A stretch of DNA of 64,000 nt from Hymenopus coronatus (taxonomy: Eukaryota; Arthropoda; Insecta; Mantodea; Hymenopodidae), in assembly GCA_030762935.1 (NCBI GenBank), contig CM060895.1:77580001-77644000 (forward strand). The letters are read 5' to 3'. Each line of letters begins with the position of its first letter. Position 1 is the stretch's first letter. Positions 21,805-33,982 of the stretch are shown piece by piece. A program made the translations under genes and the position numbers. Under the pieces are notes generated by a model. It was not told the DNA's origin. It worked only from the letters and a program-made list of their open reading frames with translations, and made no database searches.

Positions 21805-22656
21805 TGTATTTCTCTACACATACTATGTACATAGTGTATAGAGAAGGTACCGCATTCCACCCAAAAATTAGATACCGAGATTTCTCCAGAAATATATATT
21901 TTAGGTTCCCCTTTATACAAAATAATCATTTTCAGAAAAAAGTCCATCTGTGTGTGTGTGTGTGTGTGTGTGTGTGAGTGTGAACACGATAACTCAGAAA
22001 CGAAAATTCGGTAAAGTACTAAAATTGGTACTTAAGTTTAGTATCTTCCAGGGATGTGACACGAAGATTTTTTAAGAAAATCCCCCACCCAAAACTACCC
22101 TTCACATGGAACTTTTTTTGATAATGTTGATTTTCTCAAAAATGGCACTAACGATTTTGATTAAAATATCGTATATATAAAGATATTTACCTGACAAATA
22201 AAATCTATATCTTCAATTTTCTGGAAATAGTCTCTGAAGTCTACTTTATTCTTTATGAATGTTATGCAATGTTGAATACTGCTAAATCGTAAGAGATGGA
22301 CAAAAGCTAACCACTCAAAAGATGTAGAGCACGTTAAAATACACAATTTATGTTTTTTTCGTGGAGCTGATCGTTTTAGAGGTACTCCTGTTATTGGTTT
22401 GAGCTTTAAAAAACACGGCAGTTTGTCAACTCCTCTCCATACAAACAAAAGAACTTCAGTCTCATAGTAACCAGCTTTTGACTATCACTTTAATGTGGTA
22501 CTCCTATATTTCGCTTCTATTTACATGGAAGCAAGTAATAAAACTATTCCTGCTACCTTTTTTCTCGATTAGAATGAAGTGAATAGAAGATAAAGCTTTT
22601 TAGTAATAATTTGTTGTAGAACTGTAGAGAAATTCATGTGAATGGAACACATCATA
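21805..22656 (-). mobile_element. Family H copy, full length, with intact hairpin
   Basis: The B end contains the palindrome ACTATGTACATAGT at about 21820-21833 inside a longer stem (tctctacacata...tgtatagaga). The GT tract is at 21951-21975. The A end 'tgtagagaaattcatgtgaatggaacac' finishes at about 22656. It is one of the best reference copies for the family. Confidence 0.9.
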
Positions 22657-22659
22657 CAC

Positions 22660-22960
22660 TTTTTACTTTCTCTGCTAGTAAAAAGAATAAGTATTGTATT
22701 ACGACCAAATAATCAATACCAATATTGGAGATTCTCTTTTCCATAAAAACAAGTTTTAGAGTTTTTGTGAACAGAATAAGATATTAGCCCCAAGTATATA
22801 ATAGTTTATTCAAAAGTGACTAACGATTTTAATCAGATATCATATTTTAAGAAGTTCTCAATCCCACTATAATATAAATCTTGAATATATCCTGTATTCT
22901 AAACTAATTTTTAGTTAACTGTAAGAAATAGACACACACAGCATATATATTTCGTAAAAG
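22660..22960 (-). mobile_element. Family H fragment in tandem
   Basis: A new B-end border (tactttctctgctag) starts within about 10 bp of the A end of the preceding copy. It continues to 'ttaactgtaagaaatagac' and then stops. This is a head-to-tail arrangement. Confidence 0.6.
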
Positions 22961-23469
22961 CACACTATTCACTTGATATAGCAACAAAACCCAAACATTG
23001 GAAGAACCAAAAGAAAATCAGGCGAGAAATTCTCCCAATTTCGGATATTGTAATTCAAGTGTGAATGAAAAACTTCCTCTATAATAGGCTATGTGCTTAT
23101 TAAAATTTTAATCCTAACTGTAAATAAGAGAACGTAAGAAGTTTGCGAGGATATAGCATGTGACTAGCATAGAGCAGAAAAGGTTTCACGGCTCCTAGGC
23201 GGCCGGCGCTGCGATTAAGCTGGGGGCTTATGAGTGAGTTGAATACTTGTAAACGTGCCATAAGGTGCGCCCTAAGTGAAATGGCTTTAACCGGATACGG
23301 TATTCTGTTCCCCAAAAGATATTCATTTATAATACACATGTCTCTGAATACCGTAAGGAGATTATTTCAAGAGACATACCCTAATGTTCAAGTTCCAAAT
23401 CGAATTGCGATTCATATAGATTAATAAATAAGTTACCTCAGATGAGAAATCTTCTTGTGAAGAAAAAAA

Positions 23470-23620
23470 AATCCAGTGTGCTACAGTGATATGATTTTCT
23501 CTAAATCTCTGTAACAAATTATTGTTAAAAAGCTTATTCATCTATCTACTTCATGATAATCGAGATAAACATTAGCTGAAATTGTCCATATTACTTGGTC
23601 CCTTGTAGGTTGAAGGGAAA
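23470..23620 (+). mobile_element. Family H A-end fragment
   Basis: Contains 'gattttctctaaatctctgtaacaaattattgtta' and 'catgataatcgagataaacattagc', and stops at 'ttgaagggaa', exactly where the next copy's A end begins. Confidence 0.65.
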
Positions 23621-24500
23621 AATCTAATGTGTTTAATTCACATGATGTCCTCTAGCTGTTCGGTAAACAAACTTTTTATCCAAAACATTAATATGTTATC
23701 TACATCATGCTAATTAGGTAAACATAACAGCATTCGTCTTATTACTAGCTATAGCTATAGTCACGTCCTTTAAAAGCCGGTCGTTATTTGAAACAATTGA
23801 AATTCTAATCTCTTTGCTTTTCAGGAGTAAACAAACAAGAAACGTGGAAAAAGATGTATTCCTGTTTGAGAAAAATTTAAGTGACTAAAATTGAAACTAA
23901 TAATCCAGAATATCTCGAAAACGGTTAACTCTATAAAAACAGCCAAAAAATGTATATAAAATTGTGTGTTTTAATGAGATATACAGTTTTGTGTAGTAAG
24001 TTTTTGTATATCTCTTATGGTTTGCCGGTTATATAAAAGTTATCCAGAATGAAGAGGTCTTCAGAAGCTATTGCCAGAAAATTATAGATATACATTTCGC
24101 TGGTCATAAAAATATTTTAAACATAAGACACTTTAATCAAAACCGTTAGAGCTATTTTTGAGTAAATATATATTTTCGAAAATTTCTCCATGCAAAGGGT
24201 AGTTGGGGTAGGGAGGATTTTGTTGAAAATCTTCTTTGGGAGATACTGAACTTAAATACCAAGTTTGGTGTTTAACGGACTTTTTGTTTTGGAGCTGTGC
24301 TGCCCACAGACACACTTCACTGATAGACACACACACACACACACACACACAAATATACGGACATTTTTCTAAAAATGCTTTTATTGGGTTCAGGGGGTCT
24401 CAATACATATATTTCCAGTGAAATCTCTGTATGCATTTTTGGGTAGAATACAATACCTTCTCTATACATTACGTACATAGTACGTGTAGAGAAAGTGGTA
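23621..24500 (+). mobile_element. Family H copy, full length
   Basis: A end 'aatctaatgtgtttaattcacatg' at 23621, CA tract at 24328-24351, and B hairpin 'cttctctatacattacgtacatagtacgtgtagagaaag' to 24496. It directly follows the truncated copy before it, as expected if it inserted into or next to that copy. Confidence 0.85.
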
Positions 24501-25400
24501 AGGAATCCAAGTGAAGAATCAATACAAGTGATAGTATATATACTGCAGACGGGCTGCCACACATTCTACGCGCATAACAAGCAGCAACACCGACTGGCAA
24601 GTGTCGCAAAACCTATTCTGCTCTATGCTGACATCCACTCAGTATATTTGTTTCGGCAATAGATAGTAGTATTTTATTAAGTTTACATTAATATAATATT
24701 TGCGTGAAATAGTCACATGGGTCGGGTGCCCGCACATGCTCTCGAAGAATACTTGAATTTAAAATATTACCTACATATTATATAATTATTTATCTTAACA
24801 ACATTGGAAATACACTCATACACACACACATACACACGCTCGCGCGCTACGTCAACAGAACCACAGAACAGTAAAAGAAAGAATACTATGATATTACACC
24901 CACTTGCACTCGCAACTACACCACGCATTCTACATATAGATTAGTCAAACACCAAATAAGTGTATTTAAACATATATTTTATGTGTTAGTGCGCGTACTT
25001 CCATTAAGCATGTGCCCAGGCTTGGCCAGTTTTGGCTGTTTTGAATCAAGTCCCAGAATGCTCTCCTTCGTCTGTTTCATGCTAAAAATATTTCCGGAAA
25101 TAACTTTTTCCTAACATCCTCCATCTGCATGCAATTTGCCAAAATATTGCTTCGGCAAGAGTACGAACTTCGGCAGCCGTCATGTGAACAGTGTCCTGTG
25201 GCAACAATGTGAAGGAAAAGCAGTGAATTATTAAAAGATCAAGTTGCACTAAACAAACAAAGTGTGATCTCATGATTCTGGTATCAAACAGCGCCATTTA
25301 CTTTACAGTTATGCAGTTAAAGGAACACTGATTTGATAAAGTGAGTTTGTAAATATTAGAGCTAGAAGAATTAAAACATAATATTCTCCAATTAATAATA
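24501..25400. other. Unassigned DNA
   Basis: No gene recognised. A short CA-rich tract with CGCGCG lies at about 24813-24846. Confidence 0.45.
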
Positions 25401-25466
25401 ATAATTTTTGATTACTGGACGTGGTACACGAACTGCGGTGAGTGATGAATGTTACCTAAATAGGTG

Positions 25467-25658
25467 TCAAAATATTTGGACGCGACGGTGGCCAGTTATG
25501 GCAAACCATAGAAATATTTTAGATGTCCAAATTTTAACCTTCCATTCACGTTTTAGCCCGATTTTTACAATTTTTGAGAGCCAAGTCTGTCCCAAATGAA
25601 AGCTGCAACATTTAAGCCACGCGATTTGAAACACATTACTTATAGCAGTTATAGCTGC
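25467..25658 (-). pseudogene. MULE-type transposase fragment
   Basis: The minus-strand frame reads AAITAISNVF, then KCCSFHLGQTWLSKIVKIGL. This closely follows the motif of MULE-domain proteins from animal genomes (A...A...VFP...I..C.FHLGQ.WWRKIQ.LGL). Roughly 64 residues are covered. The first catalytic aspartate region and the rest of the protein are not found, and a stop ends the frame at 25467. The flanking sequence upstream (25660-25790) stays open but has no motif I can name. I read it as a dead fragment of a Mutator-like DNA transposon or of a host-domesticated MULE-domain gene. Confidence 0.6.
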
Positions 25659-25799
25659 TAATTTAAAGTTTAAAATTATATATTCAAGGTTAAAATATCT
25701 TAAATCACTGCTGAAGAGCGTTTGTATTTTCAATGTTTCAAACAATTTTGGATAAAAATAAATAGAATATAAGTTGAATGTATCCGGCATTTGTATGTG

Positions 25800-26159
25800 A
25801 TTGAATGGTATACATCTGATAAAATGTTTTTAGCTAACGTAGAAGGTGTCATCTGCTAATATAGATTTAGGATTATTGTATATAAATTTAAATTTATTCC
25901 ATACGTAAAGAAAAGTATTAAGATTTATGTAACAAAATTTCTCATGTCTGTTACTAAATATTTAACTCCAGTGATTGCACTAGTGCCTCATTAGCAGAAC
26001 GAGATAAAAAGGTAGTGTTCTTCTTTGTTCTCTGTAAATTGATATACGAATACTCTTAATGCTTCCTTTGTGAATATGATTTGACTTAGAGAGTTCTTTA
26101 TGAATAATTTTACGTGGTTTTATAAGCAGTCTGCTGAAGCTATGCGTTTACAACTATTT
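25800..26159. other. Unassigned AT-rich DNA
   Basis: Nothing recognised. Confidence 0.5.
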
Positions 26160-26981
26160 TTGCACTCCACCCAAAAATGATTTCACCGGAAATATATGTT
26201 TTAGGGTCCCCTATATCCAAAAAAACCATTTTCACAAAAAGGCGCTATGTGTGTGTGAGTGTGTGTGTGTGTGTGTGTGTCCGTGTGTCTGTGAACACGA
26301 TAACTCAAAAATGAAAAGTCGGTAGAATACCAAACTTAGTATTTAAGTTTAGTATCTTCCAGGGATGCGACACGAAGATTTTGAGAAAAATCCCCCCGCC
26401 CCAAACCACCTTTTACATGGAACTTTTTTCGAAAATTTCGATTTTCTCAAAATCAGATTTTGATTAAAATATCATATATTAAAGACATTTACTTGACAAA
26501 TAAAATGTATATCTTGATTTCTGGGAACAGCCTCTGAAGGGTAGTTTACTCTGGAAGAATTTTACGGAATTTTGAATAACTGCCAAACCGTAAGAGATGG
26601 ACAAAAACTTAATACACAAAAAATGTATATCACGTTAAAACACACGATTTATGCTATATACGTTTTTTTCGTGGAGTTCATCTTTTTTGAGACATTCCTT
26701 CTTTTTAGTTTCTGCTATGAAAAACTTATACTTTTCTCATACAGGAATTTGTCAACTGCTGTCCATAGAAACAAGGGAACTTCAGTGACATGACAACCAG
26801 CTTTTGATTATCACTTTAACATATGGTACTCCCTTATTTCGCTACTACTTACAAGGAAGCAAGTAATAAGATGTTTCTGCTAGTTTTTTTCTGATTAGCA
26901 TGAAGTAAATAGATTTGTTTTTTAAGAATAATTTGTTGCAGAGATTTACAGAAAGTCAAGTGAATGGTACACATAAGATGT
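26160..26981 (-). mobile_element. Family H copy, hairpin lost
   Basis: Begins at 'gcactccacccaaaaatgatttcaccgg', just inside the B hairpin. The GT tract is at about 26246-26290, and the A end 'agagatttacagaaagtcaagtgaatgg' is at about 26940-26968. Confidence 0.75.
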
Positions 26982-27281
26982 TTAATTATATGTTTGCTAC
27001 ACTTTTTGCTTCCACTTTAATGGTACCCTGTTTTTAACAGTGCACCAGCATGGTATATTTCCAGTGCTCATTACACCTTGTCTATGGTATTCAAAATTAT
27101 CTCAGGCTATGCACTGCACTCCACGGTTGGTCTGTTTTCATAAGCTCCATGCTGGCACTAGTACTGACACACTGAAGAACGCTTCCAAGATGCCAACATC
27201 GCTACCAAAATTCACCCTAGTTTGACTTCAAAATTCCGCTAAATCGTTAGAAAGCCTCCAATATATACACACAGATTTAAA

Positions 27282-28120
27282 AAATCTGATGTGTTCCATT
27301 CACATAACTTTCTCTACTTCTGTGTAACAAATTATTGTTAGTAAGCTTGTTCTTCTATTTATTTCAAGCTAATCGGGAAAAAATTAGCAGAAATAGTCTT
27401 ATTACTTGCTTTCTTGTAAGTAGAAGCAAATATGGGAGTATCGTAGGTTAAAGTGAAGTTAAAAAGCTGGTTACTAGGTGACTGAAGTTCCTTTGTTTGT
27501 ATGGACATGAATTAACAAATTCCTGTATGAGAAAAGTATAAGTTTTTCAAAGCTGAAACCATAAACAAGGAATATCTCAAAAACGATCAACTCCTCAATA
27601 AAAGCATATAACATAAATTATGTGTTTTAATGTGTTCTACATTTTTTGTGTGGTTTAGCAGTATTGCAAAATTCCTCCAGAATAAAGTAGTCTTCAGAGG
27701 CTATTCCCAGAAAATTCAAGATATACATATTATTTTTCAGGTAAATATCTTTAATATACGATATTTTAATCAAAATCGTTACAGCCATTTTTTAGAAAAT
27801 CAAAATTTTCCAAAAAAAGTTCCTGTAAAGGGTAGTTGAAGTGGGGGGATTTTCTTGCAAATCTGCGTGTCGGATCCTTGGAAGATACCAAACTTAAATA
27901 CCAAGTTTGGTATTTAACGGTCTTTTCGTTTTTGAGCTATGCTGTCCAAAGACACACACACACGCACACAGTGACACGGACCTTTTTCCAAAAGTGCTTT
28001 TTTTGGAATCAGGGGGACCCAAAACGTGTATTTTCGGTGAAATCTCGGTATCGAATTTTTGGGTGGAATACAATACCTTCTCTATACACTATGTACATAG
28101 TACGTGTAGAGAAAGTAAAA
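27282..28120 (+). mobile_element. Family H copy, reference-quality, forward
   Basis: A end 'aatctgatgtgttccattcacataactttctctac' from 27283. Internal blocks are all present; the CA tract is short (27953-27970). The B hairpin 'cttctctatacactatgtacatagtacgtgtagagaaag' is at 28077-28115, followed by TAAAA. The subterminal inverted repeat is ACTTTCTCTAC near the A end against GTAGAGAAAGT at the B end. The length of 839 bp is close to the family norm. Confidence 0.9.
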
Positions 28121-29083
28121 TGTATCGGAAGATTTGCAGAGGTTAAGTGTGTGCGCATGAGAGTGGAACATTCAGATTTGAAAATCCAGAGGAATATCTA
28201 AAATCTAACTTAGTTCCAAGCTTTGTAATTCTATCACCGTCTGTGCACACGAAATTACTGATGCTGCATATGGCTCTTTGCATGCCTTTGCACATATTTC
28301 TTTTTATGTTTAGTAGCCATTGAAACTCATCACAAATGTTCTTTACATTAGGTTACACCAACACAATTATCGTAATGGAGCAAACTGCTTAGCATTGCAG
28401 GTGACGCAAGTATGTGCAATGAACTCGGGGAATCTAGGCCACCAGAAATGCCTTATTGAATCGAGTATCGTTTTCCTCCTACACGTGTATTGCTATCCTA
28501 TCCTTACCGTTAATTACTTGACCTCCCATGAGCTAATCGCAGTATATTACGTAATTTAACCCTTTGTTGTCTGTTGGTACCTATAAGTTCCGCTTGTCCA
28601 ATTATACAAATAGGGTTGCACTCTAGGATTAATTTCATGTTATACTTACCTTCAACTACAAACGACAAGTAATCAAGACTGTTTTATATTCTAAAAATAT
28701 ATACATTTTGCCCTAAAATTGCAGTGATTGTTTTTAAATAAATAAAAGAGTAAAACCTACATAACTACAGCCAAATGTAACCCCATTAGCTTCCGAGCAT
28801 CACACCGATTATTTTACATGGACTCTCCCCATCCTTTACCACAATCACTGGGATTTGAACTTGCAACATTTGGCTTTGAATAGATGGCCAGTCCATTACC
28901 TATCACGTAACACTCATGGCCATTTGAGCAACTTTTTGGTGGTGCCTTTAACAGGATTATGAAAACTGGTATAGAAGAATTTAAACTTTAGTTGGGAAGA
29001 AAAAGATTAATAAAGGATCTACATTTATTTTCATTTCTATTTTCTCTATTACTTTATATATCTTATACGTTTATTCCCATATA
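28121..29083. other. Mostly unassigned DNA with one tRNA-like SINE fragment
   Basis: At about 28800-28925 the minus strand shows a tRNA-like B-box ('gcaagttcaaatcccag') with neighbouring 'ggactggcc', similar to the heads at 40080-40190 and 57720-57795. The rest has no recognised content. Confidence 0.45.
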
Positions 29084-30010
29084 TTACTTTCTCTACACTT
29101 ACTATGTACTATGTACGTATATAGTGTATAGAGAAGGCATTGTATTGCACCCAAAAATTCGATACCGAGATTTCACTGGAAATACATGTTTTTGGTCCCC
29201 CTGAATCCAAATAAATCATTTTTGAGAAAAGGTCCGTGTGTGTGCGTGCGTGTGTGTGTGCGTGTGTACGTGTGTGTGTCTGTGTGTGTCTGTGGACAGC
29301 ATAGCTCAAAAACGAAAAGACCGTTGAATATCAAACTTGGTATTTAAGTTTGGTATTTTCCAAGGATGCGACACTAAGATTTTCAAGAAAATCCCCCACC
29401 CCCAACTGCCCTTTACATGGAAATTTTTTCGAAACTTTTTATTTTCTGAAAAATAGCTTTAACGATTTTGATTAAAATATCGTATATTAAAGATATTTAC
29501 CTGACAAATAAAATGTATATCTTAAATTTTCTGAGAACAGCCTCTGAAAACTGCTTTATTCTGGACCCATTTTACGGAATTTTGCATAACTGCTATCCGT
29601 AAGAGAGGGACAAAAATTTACCACACAAAAAACGTAGAGCACATTAAAATACACAATTTTTGTTATATATATATTTTTTTTCCTGGAGTTCATTGTTTTT
29701 TTTTTTTTTTTTTTAGATATTCCTTGTTTTTGATTTCAGCTTTGAAAAACTTGTATTTTTCTCATACAGGAATTTGTCAATTCCTGTCCATATAAACAAA
29801 GAAACTTCAGTCACATAGGAATCAGCTTTTGACTATCACTTTAACCTATGGTACTCCCTTATTTCACTTCTACATACAAGGAAGCAAGTAATAAGATTAT
29901 TTCTGATAATTTTTTCTCGATTAGCATGAAGTAAATAGAAGTATAGGCTTTTTAACAACGTTTTGTTACAGCGATGTAGAGAAAGGCATGTGAATGGAAC
30001 ACATCAGATT
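29084..30010 (-). mobile_element. Family H copy, full length, reverse
   Basis: B end with an expanded hairpin (ctacacttactatgtactatgtacgtatatagtgtatagag), GT-rich tract 29235-29292, 'gacagcatagctcaaaaacgaaaagaccgttgaatatc', and A end 'gatgtagagaaaggcatgtgaatggaacacatcag' ending at about 30009. Confidence 0.9.
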
Positions 30011-30660
30011 TTTTTTCTGGAACTCCAGTTTCAAACTTGAATTACATGAAAAACGGTATATGTACTATACTAATGCAAGCAATTAAGTGTTAAGACTGTG
30101 AGCAATGGGAATAACCGCTTGCTCGTGAGTGTTTTATTCCAATTTCTGTATTAAAGAACCTACAAACCTTTAACAAGAACTCCCTTAAAATACCCTCAAT
30201 ATTTAGCATTTCCGTTAAAAATCCCTCTGACCCTTTCTCCCATTCATTCGCCCCTGAAAGACATTTTTCCCTAAAGTTTAAGGAAAACCCCCAAGCTGAT
30301 AATTCTAGAATGTTTATGCATACATTACATAGGCAATTGTTCAGCATTTCTGCCACATCAATAGGCTGTGTTCGTAATACTGTTCATCAGTGCTGCTACA
30401 CCAGAAGTATATGAGTGTGTTCGAAATTCAGAAATTAAACGACTGTTTGATAAATTTATAATAGACTCAATCTTCCTTTTTCGAACGATTTATACGCCGT
30501 AGTTAGAGCTTAGAGCTGCGCATTTAAAAATTGTGGCAAAGTTTCCTAAATATAGTCTCTCTCAGTACATTAATTTGTCACGTTCACTTGCGGTACTATA
30601 ACCTGTATTTTATTCGGTTATGTAACCGTATTCCACGGTCAGTTTTGCGCAAATGGCATA
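30011..30660. other. Unassigned DNA
   Basis: No supported gene. A minus-strand open frame of 88 residues (30090-30356) has no recognised domain. Confidence 0.4.
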
Positions 30661-30661
30661 C

Positions 30662-31748
30662 ACCTGAAGATTTTTGGGAAAATCCCCCACCCCTCTTTAC
30701 GTGGAACATTTTCGAAAAATTTTATCTCCTCAAAGGTCACTGTAACGATTTTTATAGAAATACCATATGTTTAAGGTATTTTTACGGCAAACAAACTGTA
30801 TATCTTGTATTTTCTGGAAATATCCTCTGAAGACCTCTGGATGACTTTTCTCTATCTGCTGAACCATATGAGATAGATAAAAGTAACCAAATAAAAGTGC
30901 AGATTTCGTTAAAGCTTACAATTTAATTAATATAGAATCTTTAAAGTGTACCGTTTCCAAGATATTATTTGTTATTTATTTCAATTTAAACTACTTAAAC
31001 TTTTCTCAAATGGAAAGCCATGTTTTCTTTCATCTCTCTTTTGTTTTAAAGTTGGTCTAGCACTGAGAACCGAATTTCCATTGTTTCACATAGCGACCAG
31101 TTTTTAAAAGATTTGACTATCACTTTAGCCTAGTATATCGCTTTATTTCTGTTCTACTTACAAACAAGCAAGTAATAAACCATTTCTGCTAATATTTATC
31201 TTGATTAATATTGTCACGCCTATTGTTATAAACTCAAGAAACTCGCTTGGCAATGAGAGAATGAATTAGGGAAAATGTACTTTTCACTACAGTTAGGCGT
31301 GCATATGGAAACGCAGCTCTATTCAATCTTTTACAACAGGGAAAATAACCTACATAATCCAGTGAAGGGACGTGGATGGGTTAACTGAACTACTAATTTA
31401 AAGACAAACAGTTTTAACTAGAAACAGTTATATTGTTAACTTATGTTCCATCTTAGCGTGAGGCCAAACTTGCCGTCCGAGAGGAGCCAACGCTCCTTCT
31501 TTACAACTATTTCATACTAAGTCCGCAATGTAAAAGAGGAAGATACCACCCTAACAGTGGTTTTTATGAATGATAAAGTTGGCAATGTCGCCAACATATG
31601 AAATATTATATACTCCCAGTTTTACAACATCCTTTGCACACAGCAAGGATGTGACAATATTGTAACGTAGATAAAATAATTATCTTTTGTAAGGACTGTT
31701 TATTTGTGTAACAGCTAGGGAAGCTCATGTAAATAAAGCACAGATTTT
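30662..31748 (-). mobile_element. Family H copy (B end missing) split by a solo LTR
   Basis: From 'cacctgaagatttttgggaaaatcccccacccc' through 'ctgaaccatatgagatag' to 'ttgattaata', broken at 31212 by an LTR. It resumes at 31662 (tgtaacgtagataaaata) and ends with the A border 'agctagggaagctcatgtaaataaagcacag'. Confidence 0.75.
31212..31657. mobile_element. Solo LTR, 446 bp
   Basis: Starts TGTCACGCC and ends GGATGTGACA, so the ends carry the TG...CA rule with a 6-bp inverted repeat TGTCAC/GTGACA. It is flanked by a 4-bp duplication ATAT (31208-31211 and 31658-31661). Family H sequence on both sides is continuous once it is removed. There is no internal coding region, so two LTRs probably recombined. 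A TATA-like complement 'tattatatactccc' near 31605-31618 suggests minus-strand transcription. The short duplication and terminal sequence fit a Ty3/Gypsy-type element; this is inferred. Confidence 0.8.
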
Positions 31749-31749
31749 T

Positions 31750-32940
31750 TTTTCTACACACGCAGCATACCTATTCCTCGGAAACATGCAGTATAAAAGT
31801 TGACAATAGCAGTTAGATAATTCCTTCTAGTATGATTAAAACATTAAACAATGTTCTCTCAGAGGAACAGAAGTTAAACATTTGAGATCCAGTTGTTTAA
31901 GAAAATGTTAAACTGATCATACTATTAACACTATGCTGTAGAAAAATAAAAAAAATTAATCGCATAACTTCTTTAATTAAGTCGATTAATCGAGTTTTCA
32001 TCGAATTTTAAAAAATACTGAAATACGATATTAATGTTTTATTTTATATGTTTCTTGATAGTAAAGTATTGTAAATATACTTTCTTTAGAGTACCAAATT
32101 TACTGCTTTAGATATCTATTAATGAAACCACATAAATATAGCTAACTAAATAGACAACCTTCATACACAAACTCAGTAAAGCTACTGCAAGTTGTAACAT
32201 GGTAATGGTCAAAACAACAGACTTAAGAATATTCAAAAGTGCTATTGCTTTTTTCCTTGACAATTAATAGGAAGCATTTCCACATGATTCGAAGATTCAT
32301 ATTAACATCTCTGGAAATAAAAACACACGAGAGGAATGTAATACACTAATATTTAGTGTCATACGACAGGATTTTCATAAGATACCCACAGCTAAGACTG
32401 TATTTTCAACTGTGTACAATCCATAAGAAAATACAATAGAAACTGCTTTGGAATTTTGCACTATGTTTTGTGTTACTATTATAAGTATTATAATTACCAC
32501 CCTATTAGTTTTAATTTAATCAATTAATCGACTAATTATGATAGATCTATTAATCTGTCAACTGACATTGATCGATTAATCGACTAAATACCGAAACTAT
32601 AAGTAACACAGTTATTAACGCTGCTTAAATAACACAGCATCCCTCTGTGCAGAGAATTGAACAATTAAGAAGTTTATTGTAAACAAAAATTAATCTCGCA
32701 GTACACCATTTCCGTTTTAGTGAAGGTGTAAATATTTAAACTCAATTAGTAGACAGTAGTTAGAGATACACTATTGCTTTGTGTAAATAATGAAGAGGCA
32801 ATGCTCGCTTAACCGTAGCAAGTCGATGATATTACCGATGATTGAATGGAAGCTACGTGGGTGAAGAAATTATATGCCACCAACTTTAACACCCGAAGGT
32901 CAGCCATGCTAACATTAAATCCATTCAAATATTATAAGTG
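31750..32940. other. Unassigned AT-rich DNA
   Basis: Contains local inverted copies of 'attaatcgatta'-type motifs (about 31958-31992, 32515-32585) but no gene or named repeat. Confidence 0.45.
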
Positions 32941-32954
32941 GACAAAATTAATAT

Positions 32955-33980
32955 AATCTGTATATGTGTGTATGTGCCTCTGAATGTGCGCTGCGGGTGT
33001 ATAAGTGTGTGGATATGTATCGATGTACATGTGTATGTACCTATGTTCGTGCCTAGGTGTGGGTATGCATGTGTGTATCTATGTACATGTCTATGTGTGG
33101 GTATGCATGTGTGTATATACTTATGTTCATGTCTATCTGTGGGTATGCACGTGTGTATGCACCTATGTGTATGTCTGTGTGTGGGTATGCATGTGTGTAT
33201 TTACCTATGGTCTTGTCTATCTGCGGGTATGCACGTGTGTATGCACCTATGTATATGTCTGTGTGTGGGTATGCATGTGTGTATTTACCTATGTTCATGT
33301 CTATCTATGGGTATGCACGTGTGTATGCACCTATGTATATGTCTGTGTGTGGGTATGCATGTGTGTATTTACCTATGTTCATGTCTATCTATGGGTATGC
33401 ACGTGTGTATGCACCTATGTATATGTCTGTGTGTGGGTATGCATGTGTGTATTTACCTATGTTCATGTGTATGTGCGGATATGCATGTATGTACCTATGA
33501 ATATGTCTGTATGTGAGTTTGCCTGTGTGTCTGTACCTATGTTTATGTCTGTGTGCAGATATGTATGTGTGTTTGTACCTACGTATATGTCTGTGTGTGT
33601 GTGTGTGTGTGTGTCTGGGTATGCATGTGTTTATGTACCAAGGATCATATCTATGTAGGGTATGCATGTGTGTATGTACATATGTACATGTTTATGTGTG
33701 GGTATGCTTATGTGTATGCACCTATGTACTGTCTATGCGTGGCTATGCATGTGTGTAAGAACCTATGCACATGGCTATATGTGAGTATGCATGTGTGTAT
33801 GTATCTATATAATGCATATGTGTGACTGTGAAAGTTTGTATGTACATGTCTATGTGTGGGTATGCATGTGTGCATATACCTATATACGTGTCTATGTGCG
33901 GGTATGCATGAGTGTATGTACTTATGTACATGTCTCTGTGTGACTATGCATCTGTGTATGAATCTATGTACATGTCATTA
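32955..33980 (+). repeat. 42/84-bp TG-rich minisatellite
   Basis: A tandem array whose basic unit is about 42 bp ('gtgggtatgcatgtgtgtat' then 'ttacctatgttcatgtctat'). In its central part two alternating 42-mers form an exact 84-bp period: unit starts at 33097, 33181, 33265, 33349 and 33433. Flanking units are more diverged, and a (GT)n run interrupts at 33593-33614. Because 42 is divisible by three, several long overlapping frames stay open on both strands and encode 14-residue repeats rich in Cys, Val, Tyr and Met. I regard these as by-products, not genes. Confidence 0.9.
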
Positions 33981-33982
33981 TG

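Noticed and set aside
32938..33658. Long plus-strand frames of about 150-217 residues rich in Cys, Val, Tyr and Met
   Set aside because: They are by-products of a 42/84-bp tandem repeat; several frames on both strands are equally open.
32955..33980. CRISPR-like array
   Set aside because: The repeats are contiguous without unique spacers, and the DNA is clearly animal.
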